Assembly: GCF_026914185.1 (NCBI RefSeq)
Contig: NC_070567.1
Location: 5,296,001 to 5,360,000, forward strand
Length of the DNA: 64,000 nucleotides
From: Puccinia triticina
Taxonomy: Eukaryota; Basidiomycota; Pucciniomycetes; Pucciniales; Pucciniaceae
Reading direction: 5' to 3'
The notes beneath the pieces were generated by a model. It ran no database searches, was not told the DNA's origin, and saw only the letters and a list, made by a program, of their open reading frames with translations. The position numbers and the translations under genes are program-made. Shown here one piece after another: positions 13,200 through 24,479 of this stretch (position 1 is its first letter; each line of letters opens with the position of its first letter).

Positions 13200-14629
13200 T
13201 CAGAATTTCTTCATCCTCTTTGCGGCTTCCTTCAGGAAATTTTTGCGGGGGCGGCCTTGCTTGGCTTTGGTTGGTGGCGTTATTTGTTCTTCGCCATCAG
13301 TATCTTCTTCGTCTTCAGTTGCGTCATCATTTGAGCTATGGTCCTCCTCGTCGGAGTCCTCAGGCGTTTTCCTGTTGACGGCTTTACCTTTTGAAGATAT
13401 GGTGGATTTTATAGCGGACCCTTCCGCATTTGGCTTCTTATGGTCACTACCAAATCTCCGGGATGAGATAGGACTTCCAGGTTCGCCGAGTTGTTCTTCA
13501 TCGTCGATTTTAGTGGCTTTGCGGGTGGCCGCAGTTGCATTCGCTGGTGATGATTCGGCGAGCCTGTCGCCCTTCCCAGTTGGACTTTGCTTGTATGAGG
13601 CTCGAGACGTAGTTGCTATAGGTTGTGGAGGCGATGATTGTTTGGTTGGGCTTGGAGTAAATTTCGTTCTGAAGTTGGGTAGCAGTTAAAACATGGGCCC
13701 AGGTATGCCATAAATCCAACTCAAATTAAACTAACAATTGTATTCCGGATCCTGAACCTAGGTTGGTCGGAGTATGGGAGACACTTCGGCCGACTTGATG
13801 GCCATTGGTCACGCTGACGGATGAGACCTGAAATGTAACGTTCTAAAATGAGAATGATGATTGTCCAGAGAAGAAAGTTGATGCGCCTCCATAACTTACG
13901 AGCACAACCGCAGTGTGAGTTTCCATCTCAAAATCAACCAGGCGGCCGATAATGCAAACCTCGCGGCCGACTTGATAAAGACTATGTGTTTTTATCAAGT
14001 TCTTCGTTCCAGGAACAACGTACTTAATGTTAAAGCGTCGGTGGCAACGGTTCTGTGAAAAATTGATCAATTAGCCGATTTTTATATTAGATTATCAAAT
14101 ATACTAACTTCACCATCCCAGTCGCAGTGGGCAACTGTGACCTCAAGGAAAACACGAGCATCGTTAGACTCCGAGACTACCTCACGACGTTCAACGACCA
14201 TCCCAAGACCGGTAACGTTTGTCTTATTATTGAAGTCTGGCTGCTCAGGTCCGGCTTCGCCGATCCGAGTAACGGTTTCATGCGCATAAGATAACACAGG
14301 GGTTGAACCGTTGTTCAGGGCTATGAACTTCCCACTGATTGAATAAATGGAATTTGCAGTTAAAGTATTGTTTAAGGCGGTGTTCGTGAGGAGTTGAACT
14401 TCGAAGTTTTCCTTCTTGTTGGTATGGATACCCCCGCACTGGAAGTAACTTGGGGTCTTGACGTATCTGTATTGATTTGCGCGGACAGAATCAACGCTCG
14501 ACTGGGAATCAAAAACTTAAGTAAGTAATCAGGTGCACATTAATGAACTTTAAATTAACTAACGTCTTCGACTGGGATGAAATGGCCAGTGAAAGCCGCT
14601 GGGTGGTTTGGTGTTCGGATGTTTGACAT
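13200..14629 (-). CDS. OB-fold-like protein with acidic AT-hook tail (390 aa)
   Basis: Five exons join in frame with GT-AG introns: 14629-14564, 14501-14109, 14052-13900, 13827-13736 and 13668-13200, giving 390 codons plus a stop. The start is the ATG of MSNIRTPNHP. Residues about 85-215 hold two beta-rich blocks, one with YSISGKFIALNNGS and one with YVVPGTKN, GREVCIIGRLVDF and TAVVLVSS, which resemble an oligonucleotide-binding fold. The tail (from about 235) is Ser/Thr/Pro-rich, then strongly acidic, and ends with a GRPRK AT-hook-like motif and a basic stretch. The role is unknown; DNA or RNA binding is inferred. It lies just upstream of, and reads the same way as, the Helitron fragment. 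Some Helitrons carry RPA-like OB-fold genes, so it may be Helitron cargo, but it could be an independent gene. Confidence 0.72.
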
Positions 14630-15695
14630 GTTCGTCTTGAGGCTGTAGTGTTCATGGAAGATTGGGTCAAAATAAAACGCGAGGGGAATTTGGCGGAGTT
14701 CTAGTAATAGTTGAAGAGATTGTGTCTTACAGCGATTGGCGGTCGGCTTGGTCGAGTATAAGGGGCTTTAGAGTGTTGTGGTCCTGGGAAGTGCGGCTGC
14801 GAGATATCAGAGGGGTGACGTCGCCTTTGGGGAATCGTTCGATGGTTGTATAATAAAATGCAAGCCTAGCAGGACGTGAGAAGTAGAAAAGGTGTAATTT
14901 GAACCGGGATTCTTGGACGTGCTGAGAGGTGAATTTGAGATTGTTCGGGGGATGACAAGAAAATCAATATGGCAAATAGAATGAGGTTTAGTGTGTGTGG
15001 GTGGTGTGGTGATGATCTGGGGGATGTGGTGATAATGGACCGCCTTTAAATATAAGTCGGGATAGGGGGGCATTTGACAGGGCCGGTGGGAATCAGCAAG
15101 TGTCCGTCGTCGAGCGCGATGCGGTACTGGGGGATTGGACTGGCCTGGTCAAGATTTGTATACCAGATGTACTGGCGAGGCAAAAGAAACTCAATTGGTG
15201 GCGAAGTTGGACCCCTGGTTACTGGGTAAACGGAACTCTTTGTCTGTTTTGGTTGCAACTCGAAATTTTCACTTGGCCGGCTATTAGTTTCGCGGAGGTA
15301 GGGGTGTGAAGGCTCGTTGGTAACAGTCGATAAGTAAATCCATTCGGCGTGGTGATAGACGATAGAGGGTCGAACGCGATGTTAATACTGCAAACAAATA
15401 TGGTGCTATCAGCCTGGGTCCGGGGGGTGTTTACTGTATCACTGCGATGATGGGTACGGGTCTACTACAGGTTTGGCATACCTGATTTGGGACGGGTGGA
15501 GGACGGATTGGAATACTGTCGTATTAGCTGCTGGTTCTTTGAGTACTGCTTACGGTGGCGGTGTTGACGTCGACGACGGGGGCCTTGTCCGTTACTGTCG
15601 ATAGAGTCGAGTGCTAAGGGTTGTTGGGTGTAATGAGGGCTTGTGGAGGTGGGTGCGGTCTAAGCGGCGGGGCAGGTCGCGCGTGAAATTGGTCA
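14630..15695. other. Upstream region of the OB-fold-like gene
   Basis: About 1 kb upstream of the preceding gene. Minus-strand ORFs here (15258-15046, 15073-14807) have no recognisable motif, and splicing the exon ending near 14741 onto the gene creates a stop. I see no supported gene. The region may hold the promoter. Confidence 0.4.
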
Positions 15696-15702
15696 ATTGA
15701 GT

Positions 15703-16110
15703 CAACACTGGGTCAGCTACGCTAACAATAGCTGTAGCGCAGCGTAGTGTTAGCTTTTTCAGCTACGCTACACCAAAGTTACTGTTAGCGCTCAAAATTG
15801 GCAGCTAACGCTTTTTTTTTCAAAAAAAAAAAAAAAAAACGTTAGCGTAGTGTTAGCTGACAAGAGGAGAAGGAAGTTAACGCTTAAAAAAATTGTTGTT
15901 TTCTGAATGTTAGCGGTGTTAGCGACTCAGAAAGTTACGCTATGTATCAGCTACGCTATATATCAGCTACGCTGAGTATTAACATAGTGATTATATCAGC
16001 TATGCTGAGTATTAGCCTAGCAATTATATCCGCTACGCTAAGTATTAGCGTAACTTTTGCTAAATCTGAGCGTAACTTGCGCTAAATCTTAGTGTAACTT
16101 GCACTAACTC
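15703..16110. repeat. Left subterminal repeats of the hAT element
   Basis: Dense short direct and inverted copies of motifs such as CAGCTACGCT, GTTAGCGTAG and TTAGCG, interrupted by an A/T run near 15810-15840. Subterminal repeats like these are transposase-binding sites in hAT elements. The matching zone is at the right end of the element. Confidence 0.75.
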
Positions 16111-16435
16111 TCAGTGAAACTTAGATAGGCAAATCTACCCAATCAATATTTTCAGGATACCAAACATGAAACCGGCACAATCAATTACTTGAAAAAAAAT
16201 ATTCAAAAAAAAACAAGTAATTGGGTGTGCAGGGGAGTAAATATGAACATAGAAAGGGAATTTTTTTGTGGGTGGGGGATATGGAAAAAGATGAAATAAG
16301 ACTAGTCGCAACATCAATTGATTTTTGTTTTAATATTTTACATAATTTTTTTAACTTTTTATGTGATCGTTTTTGGTAGGTAAGAAAAACTTGATTCAGA
16401 GGTGCAAAGCAGCAAGAAAAAATATTTGAAAAAGA

Positions 16436-19400
16436 TTACTTTTGTTTTTCACAAAATTCGGTATAAGCAGAAACGATACTTTGGGCTTTGGAAAACTTTC
16501 CTGTAACTTGTATGCCTTCTTTGAGCCACAGATGACTACTAACGCATCGCTCAATAGTACGGGGTATTAAGCTACCTCGCCCACTTGAGCAGACATCGGC
16601 AGCGGAAGAAAATATACGCTCAGCCGCACATGAAGATGCTGAGCAAGCTAGGTAGTCCTTCGCCAAGGATGCAAGAACAGGATAAGTTGATGAATGATCC
16701 TGTAGGTTATGAAACATGAGTGTCATTTCCAAATTGAAATGAGTTTATTACAAAAAACACACCTTCCACCATACCAACAGCGCTTTTGGATCTTTTGCCC
16801 TCGGTCCCGGTAGCTGATCCATGTTTTTGATGTAAACTTCAAGCTCTTTACTTTCTTCGACAGCTGAAGCGCTGAACAACTCAAAGATATCATCTTGATC
16901 AACAGTTGGATTCATTTTCTTTGAGTTGTTTTCATCTTCAGCTTTCTGTTTTTGTAGCATACTGTCTCGCTTGAAAAAGTGTCGCTCCAATAATTTCTTT
17001 GCCTCGTCAGCTTTTTCAGGCCAGCAATGCGTAAAAAGATTGAAGCGAAATGTTGGATGGAGAATCGTTGCCATGACAAGAGTTTCACATTCAAGCGCCT
17101 CGTCCTGGTAGGTCTTGAGCTTTTCAATCATTTTAATATACATCGGATGTAACGCATCTCCTCGGTCGGATCCTTCCTCTTTCTTTTTCAAATCGCTAAT
17201 TGTTTGATAATAATTTGGCAACACAAATGCACCTGTAGGCCCATCACCCTCCATCAATTTGGTGAGACGGTTGAAAGGCTGATAAAAAAAATAAGCTTCT
17301 TGAACAAAGTCATATATACGTCTTTTGAATTTTTTTTTCTCACTTCTAACTCCTCGTTTAATTCTTTAATCATCAACCATTCTTTATTTGAGAACTGAAT
17401 TTCCTTAAAGTGACCAAACTTCTTGCGATTTTCTTTACGACTGGATTTGGAAATTTGATCTTGGTATTTAACATACTCATCGTGGAGCATTGAATTGATA
17501 ACCTACAGTCAAAGCTATCAGTGATAAATTTTAATTGTAAAGCTAATTGAAGCGCAAATACTTACTTCTCTTGCCTCATAGGCACGCTGTCGGCTTTGAT
17601 ATTTTATGTTCCAGCGAATTCCGTAGCCTGCAATCAGACCCTTCAGGTTTTTTCCTGCTGCACAACGGTCAAATTCCTGTCTCCATACACACGAGCCAGT
17701 TATCTTTTTGACTACAAAGTCCAACTATTTTCTTATAGTTCAGTCAGTACGCAAAAAATAAAAGAAAAATACAAGATAGAAGATCGTAAACCTACTGCTT
17801 TAGTCAAATCATGCAACTCATTAGACTCATTCCTGTTTGTAGCAGATTTACTCTTATTTCCAGCATTCCTACTTCTTCTCGCCTTATCTTCTCTCTCAAC
17901 CGGTTCAGAATATTCATCGTCCTCTACCACGTCATCCTCATCCTCGTTATAAATATCGCTATCCGTATTGTCACCAGCATCGCTTTCCTCTACCAATCCA
18001 TCTGCAGCATCTTCATCCTCCTCTTCCAAGATTCGCTCCAGATTATCTGAGTAGGGGAAAGCGCCAAGAAAAGATTTCTTGATCTTTGGTGGTGGTGGGG
18101 CTTCAATACCTAATTCGTTCAAACCAGCATTAACAACCAATGCCATCTTGTGGCAAAAGCACTTAATGTGCATCGTATTGTAGTCCCATTCGATTTCATC
18201 GGTTCCTTCAAGGAGACGCAATTGGGATTGCATTGTTGAAGCCATTGTACCGTTGTTTGAGCCCGAATCTGTAGTCTGGCATAGCATGTATTTACAAGAA
18301 AAAGAAAACCAATTAGATTTTGGATATCTACCGTATAAGCAAGAAAACTTATCTTTCCCTGAAGTTGATGCTTCTTCAAAACGTTGATTACTGGCTCAGC
18401 CAACAAGCTCCCTCTGTGGTGACAAGCAACAAGTTTGAGACTCAGATGGAGTACGTTGTAGTTCCAATTGTTATCAACAAAAGAAACTGAAGCGCCGATA
18501 AATCCAAAACGGTTCCCTTTGGTTGTCCAAACATCATGTATAAGATTGAACTTGCTGTTAGTATCCTGATGATTGATAAATCATTTCAACAAGATAAGTC
18601 AGTAATTCTCCCAAAAAAATCAAATTAAATTACACACTTTTACACGTTTGATCATTGCAGCTTGTAAGTCCAAGTACACTGTTCTAGCCGAATCGGCCGC
18701 CCATCTTCGCTTAAACAAGTTGGCACTGGCTTGACAGTAGTGAAATGCTGCTCGCAGATAAGCGTCCTCAACTCGAGTCCAAGGGATTGCTTGACGTAAC
18801 AACCACAGAGATAAGATCTGATTGAGTACAACATTATTGAACTTTTCAACTGGGGCAAAATGGTGAGTGATTGTTCCAGGTTTTCCACCAGCCTTTTTCA
18901 GCCTGTCTTCTTCAAGCGTGGTCGGAGGCAGCTTGGCACCAGCAGCAATAGCATCACGACGTTTTGGGCATCCTTCCGAAATCCTTCCACCCTGACGAGA
19001 CCCATCACGATGCGCACAAAGATTTGAAAAGCTGCTTTGAGAAACTCGCACTTCTTTTTTACACCATTTACAGCTGTATGTCTGTGGTGGTTTATCAGAA
19101 GGCTTCAAATAAAAAAGAAAGATGATGAGTTATAGCATCATTCATAAAAAAAATTTCTTAGGACTTACATCATCCTTGCGACGGAATGGATCAGAAAAAA
19201 AATCCTTGGCATCGTCAAACTCAGGGTTGCGCCTTTTCCGTTTTGGTTGTGCCTTTGAATTTTCTTCATCGGAGTCTTGGATATAATCAGTAGCCTGGGA
19301 AGATTGAGCTTTGGAGTTGGCAGGATTTCTTTGAGAGCAACTTGAATTGTTTGGTTTCTTTCCATTTCGTTTGGTGGCAATAGGTGTGTCTTGGGAGATC

Positions 19401-19630
19401 GAATCTGAATCAAACTCTGAGGGTGCCTTTCGTTTTCTGGGTTGAGTTGTACTTGATTCTGTGGCAGTTCTATTGGACAAAAGGGGCTGGGTGATTGAAC
19501 AACGTGAATCTGGTGAAGGGTTGATCATTCCAGATCTCCTGATAGGGGTGGTGACTCTTGAGGATCGACAAACTTGACCCTCGGAAGCATCGCTTGTGTA
19601 TCCAGCTTGTTTGGTAGATTGAGCTGGCAT
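16436..19630 (-). CDS. hAT-family transposase (907 aa, 8 exons)
   Basis: Eight exons join in phase 0 with GT-AG introns and no stop: 19630-19169, 19102-18638, 18550-18332, 18275-17796, 17724-17566, 17502-17344, 17278-16763 and 16699-16436. The protein would cut and paste its own element. In order it has a low-complexity Ser/Lys N-terminus (1-154); a BED-type zinc finger with CKWCKKEV and a later His/Cys pair (about 160-215); the first catalytic Asp in HDVWTTKGN; the second Asp in TTDSGSNN; CFCHKMAL; a long acidic insertion (about 440-500); GLIAGYGIRWNIKYQSRQRA; and a C-terminal hAT dimerisation domain with DYLACSASSCAAERIFSSA. The length is within the range for hAT. It looks intact, so the element could be autonomous. 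Confidence 0.88.
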
Positions 19631-20630
19631 GAATTTTCAGAACGGAGTGATGGTTTTAAGAAAAAGTAGGACTTGGAGGAGCTGAATTTGTTTGTGGTGA
19701 ATGGTATGTATTGGACAGCAAACAACTTGCGAGTTTGGGAAAAAAATGTATGCAAGAGAACTCTGCATAGCTTGGACTGACCGGTGACCCGTAGTTTTTT
19801 GCGGGCGCTCAAATTAATATCTGTGACCCACACCAGAAAATATAGTCTGATCTGAAGGCTCAATTTCACCTCACAGCCATGTATCTGTTTGCATGGCTCA
19901 AACCAATGCCTTATTTAATTCCAAATGTGCACTCTTCTCATTAATCTTTTGCTGGTCCATTGATATGAATTCTTGATTATAATTCTTCTATAAATTATGT
20001 GGTTATTGTAACTGGCCTTCCTAGCTTAGTCTAATCTATCATGATTCTATTGCAAAGATATTTTGAAAGTAAATTTTCTTTGAAACTTTTAGAATTTTAA
20101 GATTCAATTTCTGTGCACACACATTCAACAAATCAAACCTCTGGCAGTTAAAACTTGATTTCTTGGCTAATTCATATGCTACTATTTATTGAATGAAAAT
20201 GGTCTTTTGAATTCATGTTCTGATTGATATGAATAAAATCCACTATGTATGAATATTCATTCTAATATTTCTGAGTTTCACTATGCTCTATCCAGTCAAT
20301 TCAGATCAATTCAAGTCCTGAATCTAGTTGTTTGATTGTATATCCTTTGTAATCATGATAATTACTAGTTTTTAAGAGTTAATTGCTTAGATGGCTATTT
20401 GTATGCTAATAGAGGTCATGGCTGCTTTTACGCCACATTCTCATTTGTGTACTATTTCATTGAATCAATTCCAACTCAGAAAACATGCAAAATCAAGGCT
20501 CTCTCTCATAACTCAAGTCACCCTTTTCCTGAATTGTTGATACATATATATTTTCTTGAGGCTCAAATTGTGTTGAAAGAGGATTTTGTAATTAAATCAG
20601 AACATGGTTGGGGATAACAAGTGTAAAATC
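19631..20630. other. AT-rich spacer between the two hAT-element genes
   Basis: About 1 kb of AT-rich sequence upstream of the transposase and downstream of the oxygenase. I see no supported gene; it presumably contains the transposase promoter. Confidence 0.4.
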
Positions 20631-21725
20631 TTAGAAAGAGAAGAAAAGCGTAAAGTAAAACAAAATTGTGACTGAAGTAGCTATTAAAGTACTTCTACCC
20701 ATACTACGAAACATATAAAAAAAATGATTGCCAAAATAATGGGCTATGCTAGTGTAAAAACCCTTCATATATTTATCACAAGTATGTGCTAAAGCAGAGT
20801 TTATTTGTATGGACATTCCAAGACGAGTAAATTGAGAGCTCTTAGAGTGAGGCATAGTGCAGTGAGTATATTTATTCGCTTGCCATATCATCTTGACAAT
20901 CCCATGCTGATGATCAAAATCAATACCAATACGGTGATCAGGGAAAATAAAAGGCCCCGATTTGATGTCATACTTGGAAGAGTCTACTAAATTGTAATCA
21001 GAAGTGCAAGTTGGAAGAAACAAGACGAAAGCAAATTGAGAGATATCCTCGGTGTCTTTGTGCGGAGGATTAAAAAAACCATTGGTAGTAAACGTAATAT
21101 GAGGAGTGCAGGTAGACTCTTGTGGAAGTTCACCGTAAGCAAGGTCTGGAAAGGAGGGGATATTATACTTCTTCATGAGGTCTTGATTGTCTTGGAATGG
21201 AGTGTGAGCAAGATCCTTGAAGAGATTTCCGATTATTTGACCAACTTTAGAAGACTTGACGTAATGTTCATCAAAGGCCCGCATTTCAGTTTCATTGAAT
21301 GCCTTGATGTATCGGCCTACAATCTGGTCCTCATCATATGACTTCCTCCAGCCAATGGCCCACATGAGACCACCCCAAACTCGAGAACAAGAGTGAACAC
21401 CATTGATAAAACGTTTAGACTTATGAAGAAAATTGGAAACGTAGTTGAGATCTTTGATTTGAGAACTAGTGAGCTCTTCGACGGGTGTGAATTCGACAAT
21501 GGCTATCACAGACTTTTTGTCAAGAGGATCCTTGATCACGTTGAGTCCGGAGGTGAGAAATCGGTATGATCTGACTTGTTTGTGTGCGGATGCGATTTCG
21601 GCGGCAGTTGGAATACGGGTTGGTTTGTCATTGACCCAAGGGATGTTTGGATAGAGGTTGTGAGGTTCGTATTTGACCCGATGCCAAATCACGGACCCGT
21701 CCTTCCACTCAAGTTGTTCCTGCAT
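20631..21725 (-). CDS. Tet-like 2OG-Fe(II) oxygenase (TET/JBP type)
   Basis: A predicted iron- and 2-oxoglutarate-dependent dioxygenase of the Tet-like family common in rust fungi; TET/JBP enzymes oxidise methylated bases in DNA. The open frame is 364 aa from the ATG at 21725. The iron-binding His-x-Asp is in PPHKDTED, the distal His in NKYTHCTMP, and the 2-oxoglutarate-binding Arg probably in SQFTRLGMSIQ. VWGGLMWAIGWRKS and FAFVLFLPTCTSDYN are further family-like blocks. A basic Lys/Ser-rich stretch is readable in frame just upstream, so an extra 5' exon is likely and the true start is uncertain. The last 40 residues are hydrophobic. It lies within the TIRs of the hAT element and reads the same way as its transposase. 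The residues needed for catalysis look present. Substrate and activity are not known. Confidence 0.8.
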   Translation of the reverse strand: MQEQLEWKDGSVIWHRVKYEPHNLYPNIPWVNDKPTRIPTAAEIASAHKQVRSYRFLTSGLNVIKDPLDKKSVIAIVEFTPVEELTSSQIKDLNYVSNFLHKSKRFINGVHSCSRVWGGLMWAIGWRKSYDEDQIVGRYIKAFNETEMRAFDEHYVKSSKVGQIIGNLFKDLAHTPFQDNQDLMKKYNIPSFPDLAYGELPQESTCTPHITFTTNGFFNPPHKDTEDISQFAFVLFLPTCTSDYNLVDSSKYDIKSGPFIFPDHRIGIDFDHQHGIVKMIWQANKYTHCTMPHSKSSQFTRLGMSIQINSALAHTCDKYMKGFYTSIAHYFGNHFFYMFRSMGRSTLIATSVTILFYFTLFFSF

Positions 21726-22139
21726 CAAAGCGTTGTTTTCCCTTGATTGCTTTGCCTTATTTCTTTGGCAAGATGCTTTACTGCTCTTATTTTTATGACT
21801 AGAAGAATAATTTCAAGTCCCCGGGAGAATGTCCGCCCGAGATCAATCATTTCATCAACATAGTCATTATAATAATTTGCAAGACAGTCAACCAACAAAG
21901 AAAAAGGCAAAAGTGACAAGAGAAATATTGATCAGTATCAATGTCCCTCTGAATAGATGTGAGTCCATACCTTTTCTTTTTTCCCATGATGACACACTCC
22001 AATGATCTCGCTGTTTGATACTGTTACCAAGTGAAATTGGAGTGGTAAGCACCACGCTCTTGTGAAGAAATTTATTGAATTTGTGAACAGCCCAAAGGCT
22101 TGACTTACGTCTGGAAGTTGATTAATTGGCTGCTTAGTC

Positions 22140-22650
22140 GTTGCAGAGCGTCTGAAAGGATTGGCGGGGTTTCTGAATGGGTTGGGGGCGTCTTAACGGG
22201 TGGGCGAGCGTCTGAGCGGGTCGGCGACCGTCTGAGCGGGTCGGTGAGCGTCTGAGCCGGTCGGCGAGCGTCTGAGCGGATCGGCGCGCGTCTGAATGGG
22301 TCGGGGGCGTCTGAACGGGTCGGCGAGCGTTTAAACGGGTCGGCGAGCGTCTGAATGGGCCGGTGTGAGTCTGAACGTATTGGTGGAGCATTTAAAAAGG
22401 TGTGGTGTCAACAACAAGGAACACGATCGCAGAGCTGCAAAGAGGAAAAATAGCAGCGAGGAGGGTTGGCATACCTCTTGAAGTCAATTGGGGTTAGCGG
22501 GCGTCTGAACGGGTTGGAGGACGTCTAAACAGGTCGGAGGGCGTCTGAACGGGTCGGCAGGCGTCTGAAAGGGTGGGTGGGGCTTCTGAAAGGGTCGGTG
22601 GAGTGTCTAAAAGGTTGGCGGGGTGTCAGCAAGCAGAAACAGGCAACCCT
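22140..22650. repeat. GC-rich minisatellite (GCGTCTGAxxGGGTCGG)
   Basis: Two clusters, about 22140-22400 and 22495-22640, of a variable unit near 'gagcgtctgagcgggtcggc', about 20-30 bp long. Looser copies follow to about 22870. The sequence is far more GC-rich than its AT-rich surroundings and lies inside the hAT element between the oxygenase and the right end. No gene is supported. Confidence 0.8.
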
Positions 22651-23411
22651 AGAGCTGCAATGGGCAAATGAGCAGCGCGGATGGTCGGCTTACCTCTTGA
22701 TCAAGTAAGCTGGACGGTTGCTCGGCGCTTGCGCAGATTTTGTAAGCCTATCGGCAGGGTGTCACCAAGGGGCATGCAAGCGATTCAACTTCCAAGAGAG
22801 AACGTACCTTTGTAAATCAATTGGTCGGTTTCTGCGTGCTTCCCAGGCGTCTAAACAAATCGGAAGCGCACACCATCAGCATTAAGAGAAAGGTGCAATT
22901 TCCAATGCAGTTCACAGGGTTGACTTACCTCTGTGAGTCAATCGGTTAGGCGCTGGGCACGTAAAGAGTGTCAGTACCAATGATCAGGTTGTCAGAAAGC
23001 AGAAAAAGGCCCCTTGGCAGCTCTGCAAGCTGCAAAGGGGCACAAGGGCAGTTCGGAGGTTGGCTTACTTTTTTAATTTAATCGCTCGGCTGCTGGGCAC
23101 TCAAAAAGCGTCTGAACAGTTGCGAGGTCGTGAAGTGATAGTAGAGCAGTGAGCATTTGAGGGGAAAAGATGCTATAGGGGCTTGGGATTGGTGAATAAA
23201 TACTAATTTGTGGATTGCGCTGAGCAGTTAGCGCATATGCAAGAGTTGATTGAAAGGGGCAATGCGAAAAGAGCCAAGAGGTGTATTTGGATACCAACTC
23301 TGAAACGGGTCTGGGAACATGCCACGGCAGCCCAAGCATCCACGGGGTTGCATACAATAATACCAGATGAGAGCGTATGGATAACCCATTCTCACGGCCG
23401 CTGTAAACTCA

Positions 23412-23495
23412 GGCCTAGCGCAGTGGTAAACACGTGCGATATCCCGGTCCTGTATCAGGCACTCGTGTGGGTTCGATCCCCAAAAGGGACTGAGC
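23412..23495 (+). repeat. tRNA-derived SINE-like head (A and B boxes)
   Basis: The stretch has an A-box-like 'tagcgcagtggtaaacac' and a B-box 'ggttcgatccc', spaced as in RNA polymerase III internal promoters. A T-arm of the form tggg-ttcgat-cccca can be drawn. The acceptor ends do not pair well, so it is more likely a tRNA-derived SINE head or tRNA relic than a working tRNA. It sits inside the hAT element. Confidence 0.45.
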
Positions 23496-23559
23496 TGCCC
23501 TAGTTTGGCGTGCTTTTATTTCATTCTGCACGGATCCCATCTCCTGTCACACTAGCGCA

Positions 23560-23888
23560 GCGGGAAAAGCTGCACGTTACGCTAACTGTTAGCGTAAACT
23601 CAGCTACGCTGTTTAGCAATTAAAAGGTTGTTAGCGATGATTAAACTACGCTGTGTAGGGATCACAAACGTGTTAGCGGTGAGAAAACTACGCTGACAGC
23701 TATTTTAGCGGTGATTAGTCCAAGCTAGCGCAAGAAAAAATTGAGAGGCAAAATGATTCCGCTACGCTGCTGTTAGTTTAACTGAAATTAACTGTAACTA
23801 ACACTATGGAGATCTTGGGTGACAATCTCGTCGCTACGCTGAGGATTATCAGGCAAATAGTGTAGCTTAGCGTAGCGACCCAGTGTTG
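23560..23888. repeat. Right subterminal repeats of the hAT element
   Basis: Repeated CAGCTACGCT, GTTAGCG, ACTACGCTG and CGCTACGCTG motifs run up to the terminal inverted repeat. They mirror the left zone in inverted orientation. Confidence 0.75.
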
Positions 23889-24044
23889 ATTGAGTCAGGC
23901 GAAAGCGTGGCGGTCGTGGTGGCAGCGGCAGTATCGATGTCAAGGGTGCATGGGCCTTCATAGGTGTGATCGGGCGAGGTCTTGAGAGTGCGTCCTTATA
24001 TAAAGTAGGTGGGTTGTGCTTGTTCAACCCCCAGAGCGTCCTCT

Positions 24045-24465
24045 GCCGCTGTACTTCCAGCGTGCGGTTCGTCCTCACCCCCCTCCGCTGTTGCACTTGC
24101 GCAGTCAGAGGGGCTAAAGAGTGGCCCCCCCCGGGTTCTGCAGCCTTTGCTGTGGGATGGGGGCCTTCAACGCCCTTCCTTTTTGACCATGCGCTTGACG
24201 CTGGCTGGAGGTTGGCCCAGATGTGACAGCCATTGCTGTCCACAACACCTTTGGTGTTGTTTGGGGGCATTTAATATTTCACTTTTTTATTTACCTTGTA
24301 TTTAGAATTTAGACTAAGCCTGTTATTTTTTTTTGTTTTTTTGTTGTATTAAGGGGAAGCCCTTGTATTTTTTTTTGTATTTTGACCAGTTGTAAGGGGG
24401 AACCCATGACATTTTTTTTTTCTGTTGTTGAAAAACTGTGTCTTTAATAAACTTGGATAAATAAA
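24045..24465 (+). repeat. Dispersed repeat, copy 1
   Basis: Sequence related to 27035-27410, in the same direction. Shared blocks are 'ctccgctgttgc', 'gcagcctttgctg', 'gcgcttgacgc' and the end 'tgtctttaataaacttgga', which contains an AATAAA polyadenylation-type signal. A TATATAAA-like motif lies upstream at about 23997. The family is not recognised; an LTR piece or a transcribed non-coding repeat is possible. Confidence 0.6.
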
Positions 24466-24479
24466 TTTTGAGCTGCGTT

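Larger units (their letters stand above)
15703..23888 (-). mobile_element. 8.2-kb hAT transposon with TET/JBP-like cargo
   Basis: The left end CAACACTGGGTCAGCTACGC and the right end (read inwards) CAACACTGGGTCGCTACGC form terminal inverted repeats, with one base of difference in spacing. Identical 7-bp flanks ATTGAGT lie outside both ends (15696-15702 and 23889-23895). The match extends to ATTGAGTCA if the ends are trimmed unevenly, so the duplication could be 7-9 bp; hAT normally makes 8. Both subterminal zones are dense in short TTAGCG / CGCTAA / GTAGC repeats. Inside are a hAT transposase and a Tet-like oxygenase, both on the minus strand. Matching target duplications on the outer ends argue for one insertion rather than two unrelated pieces. 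Confidence 0.82.

Noticed and set aside
14741..14860. Extra 5' exon for the OB-fold-like gene
   Set aside because: Joining it through the available GT-AG intron creates a TAA at the junction, so the ATG at 14629 was kept.
23412..23495. Functional tRNA gene
   Set aside because: A and B boxes are present, but the acceptor arms do not pair, so a tRNA-derived relic is more likely.
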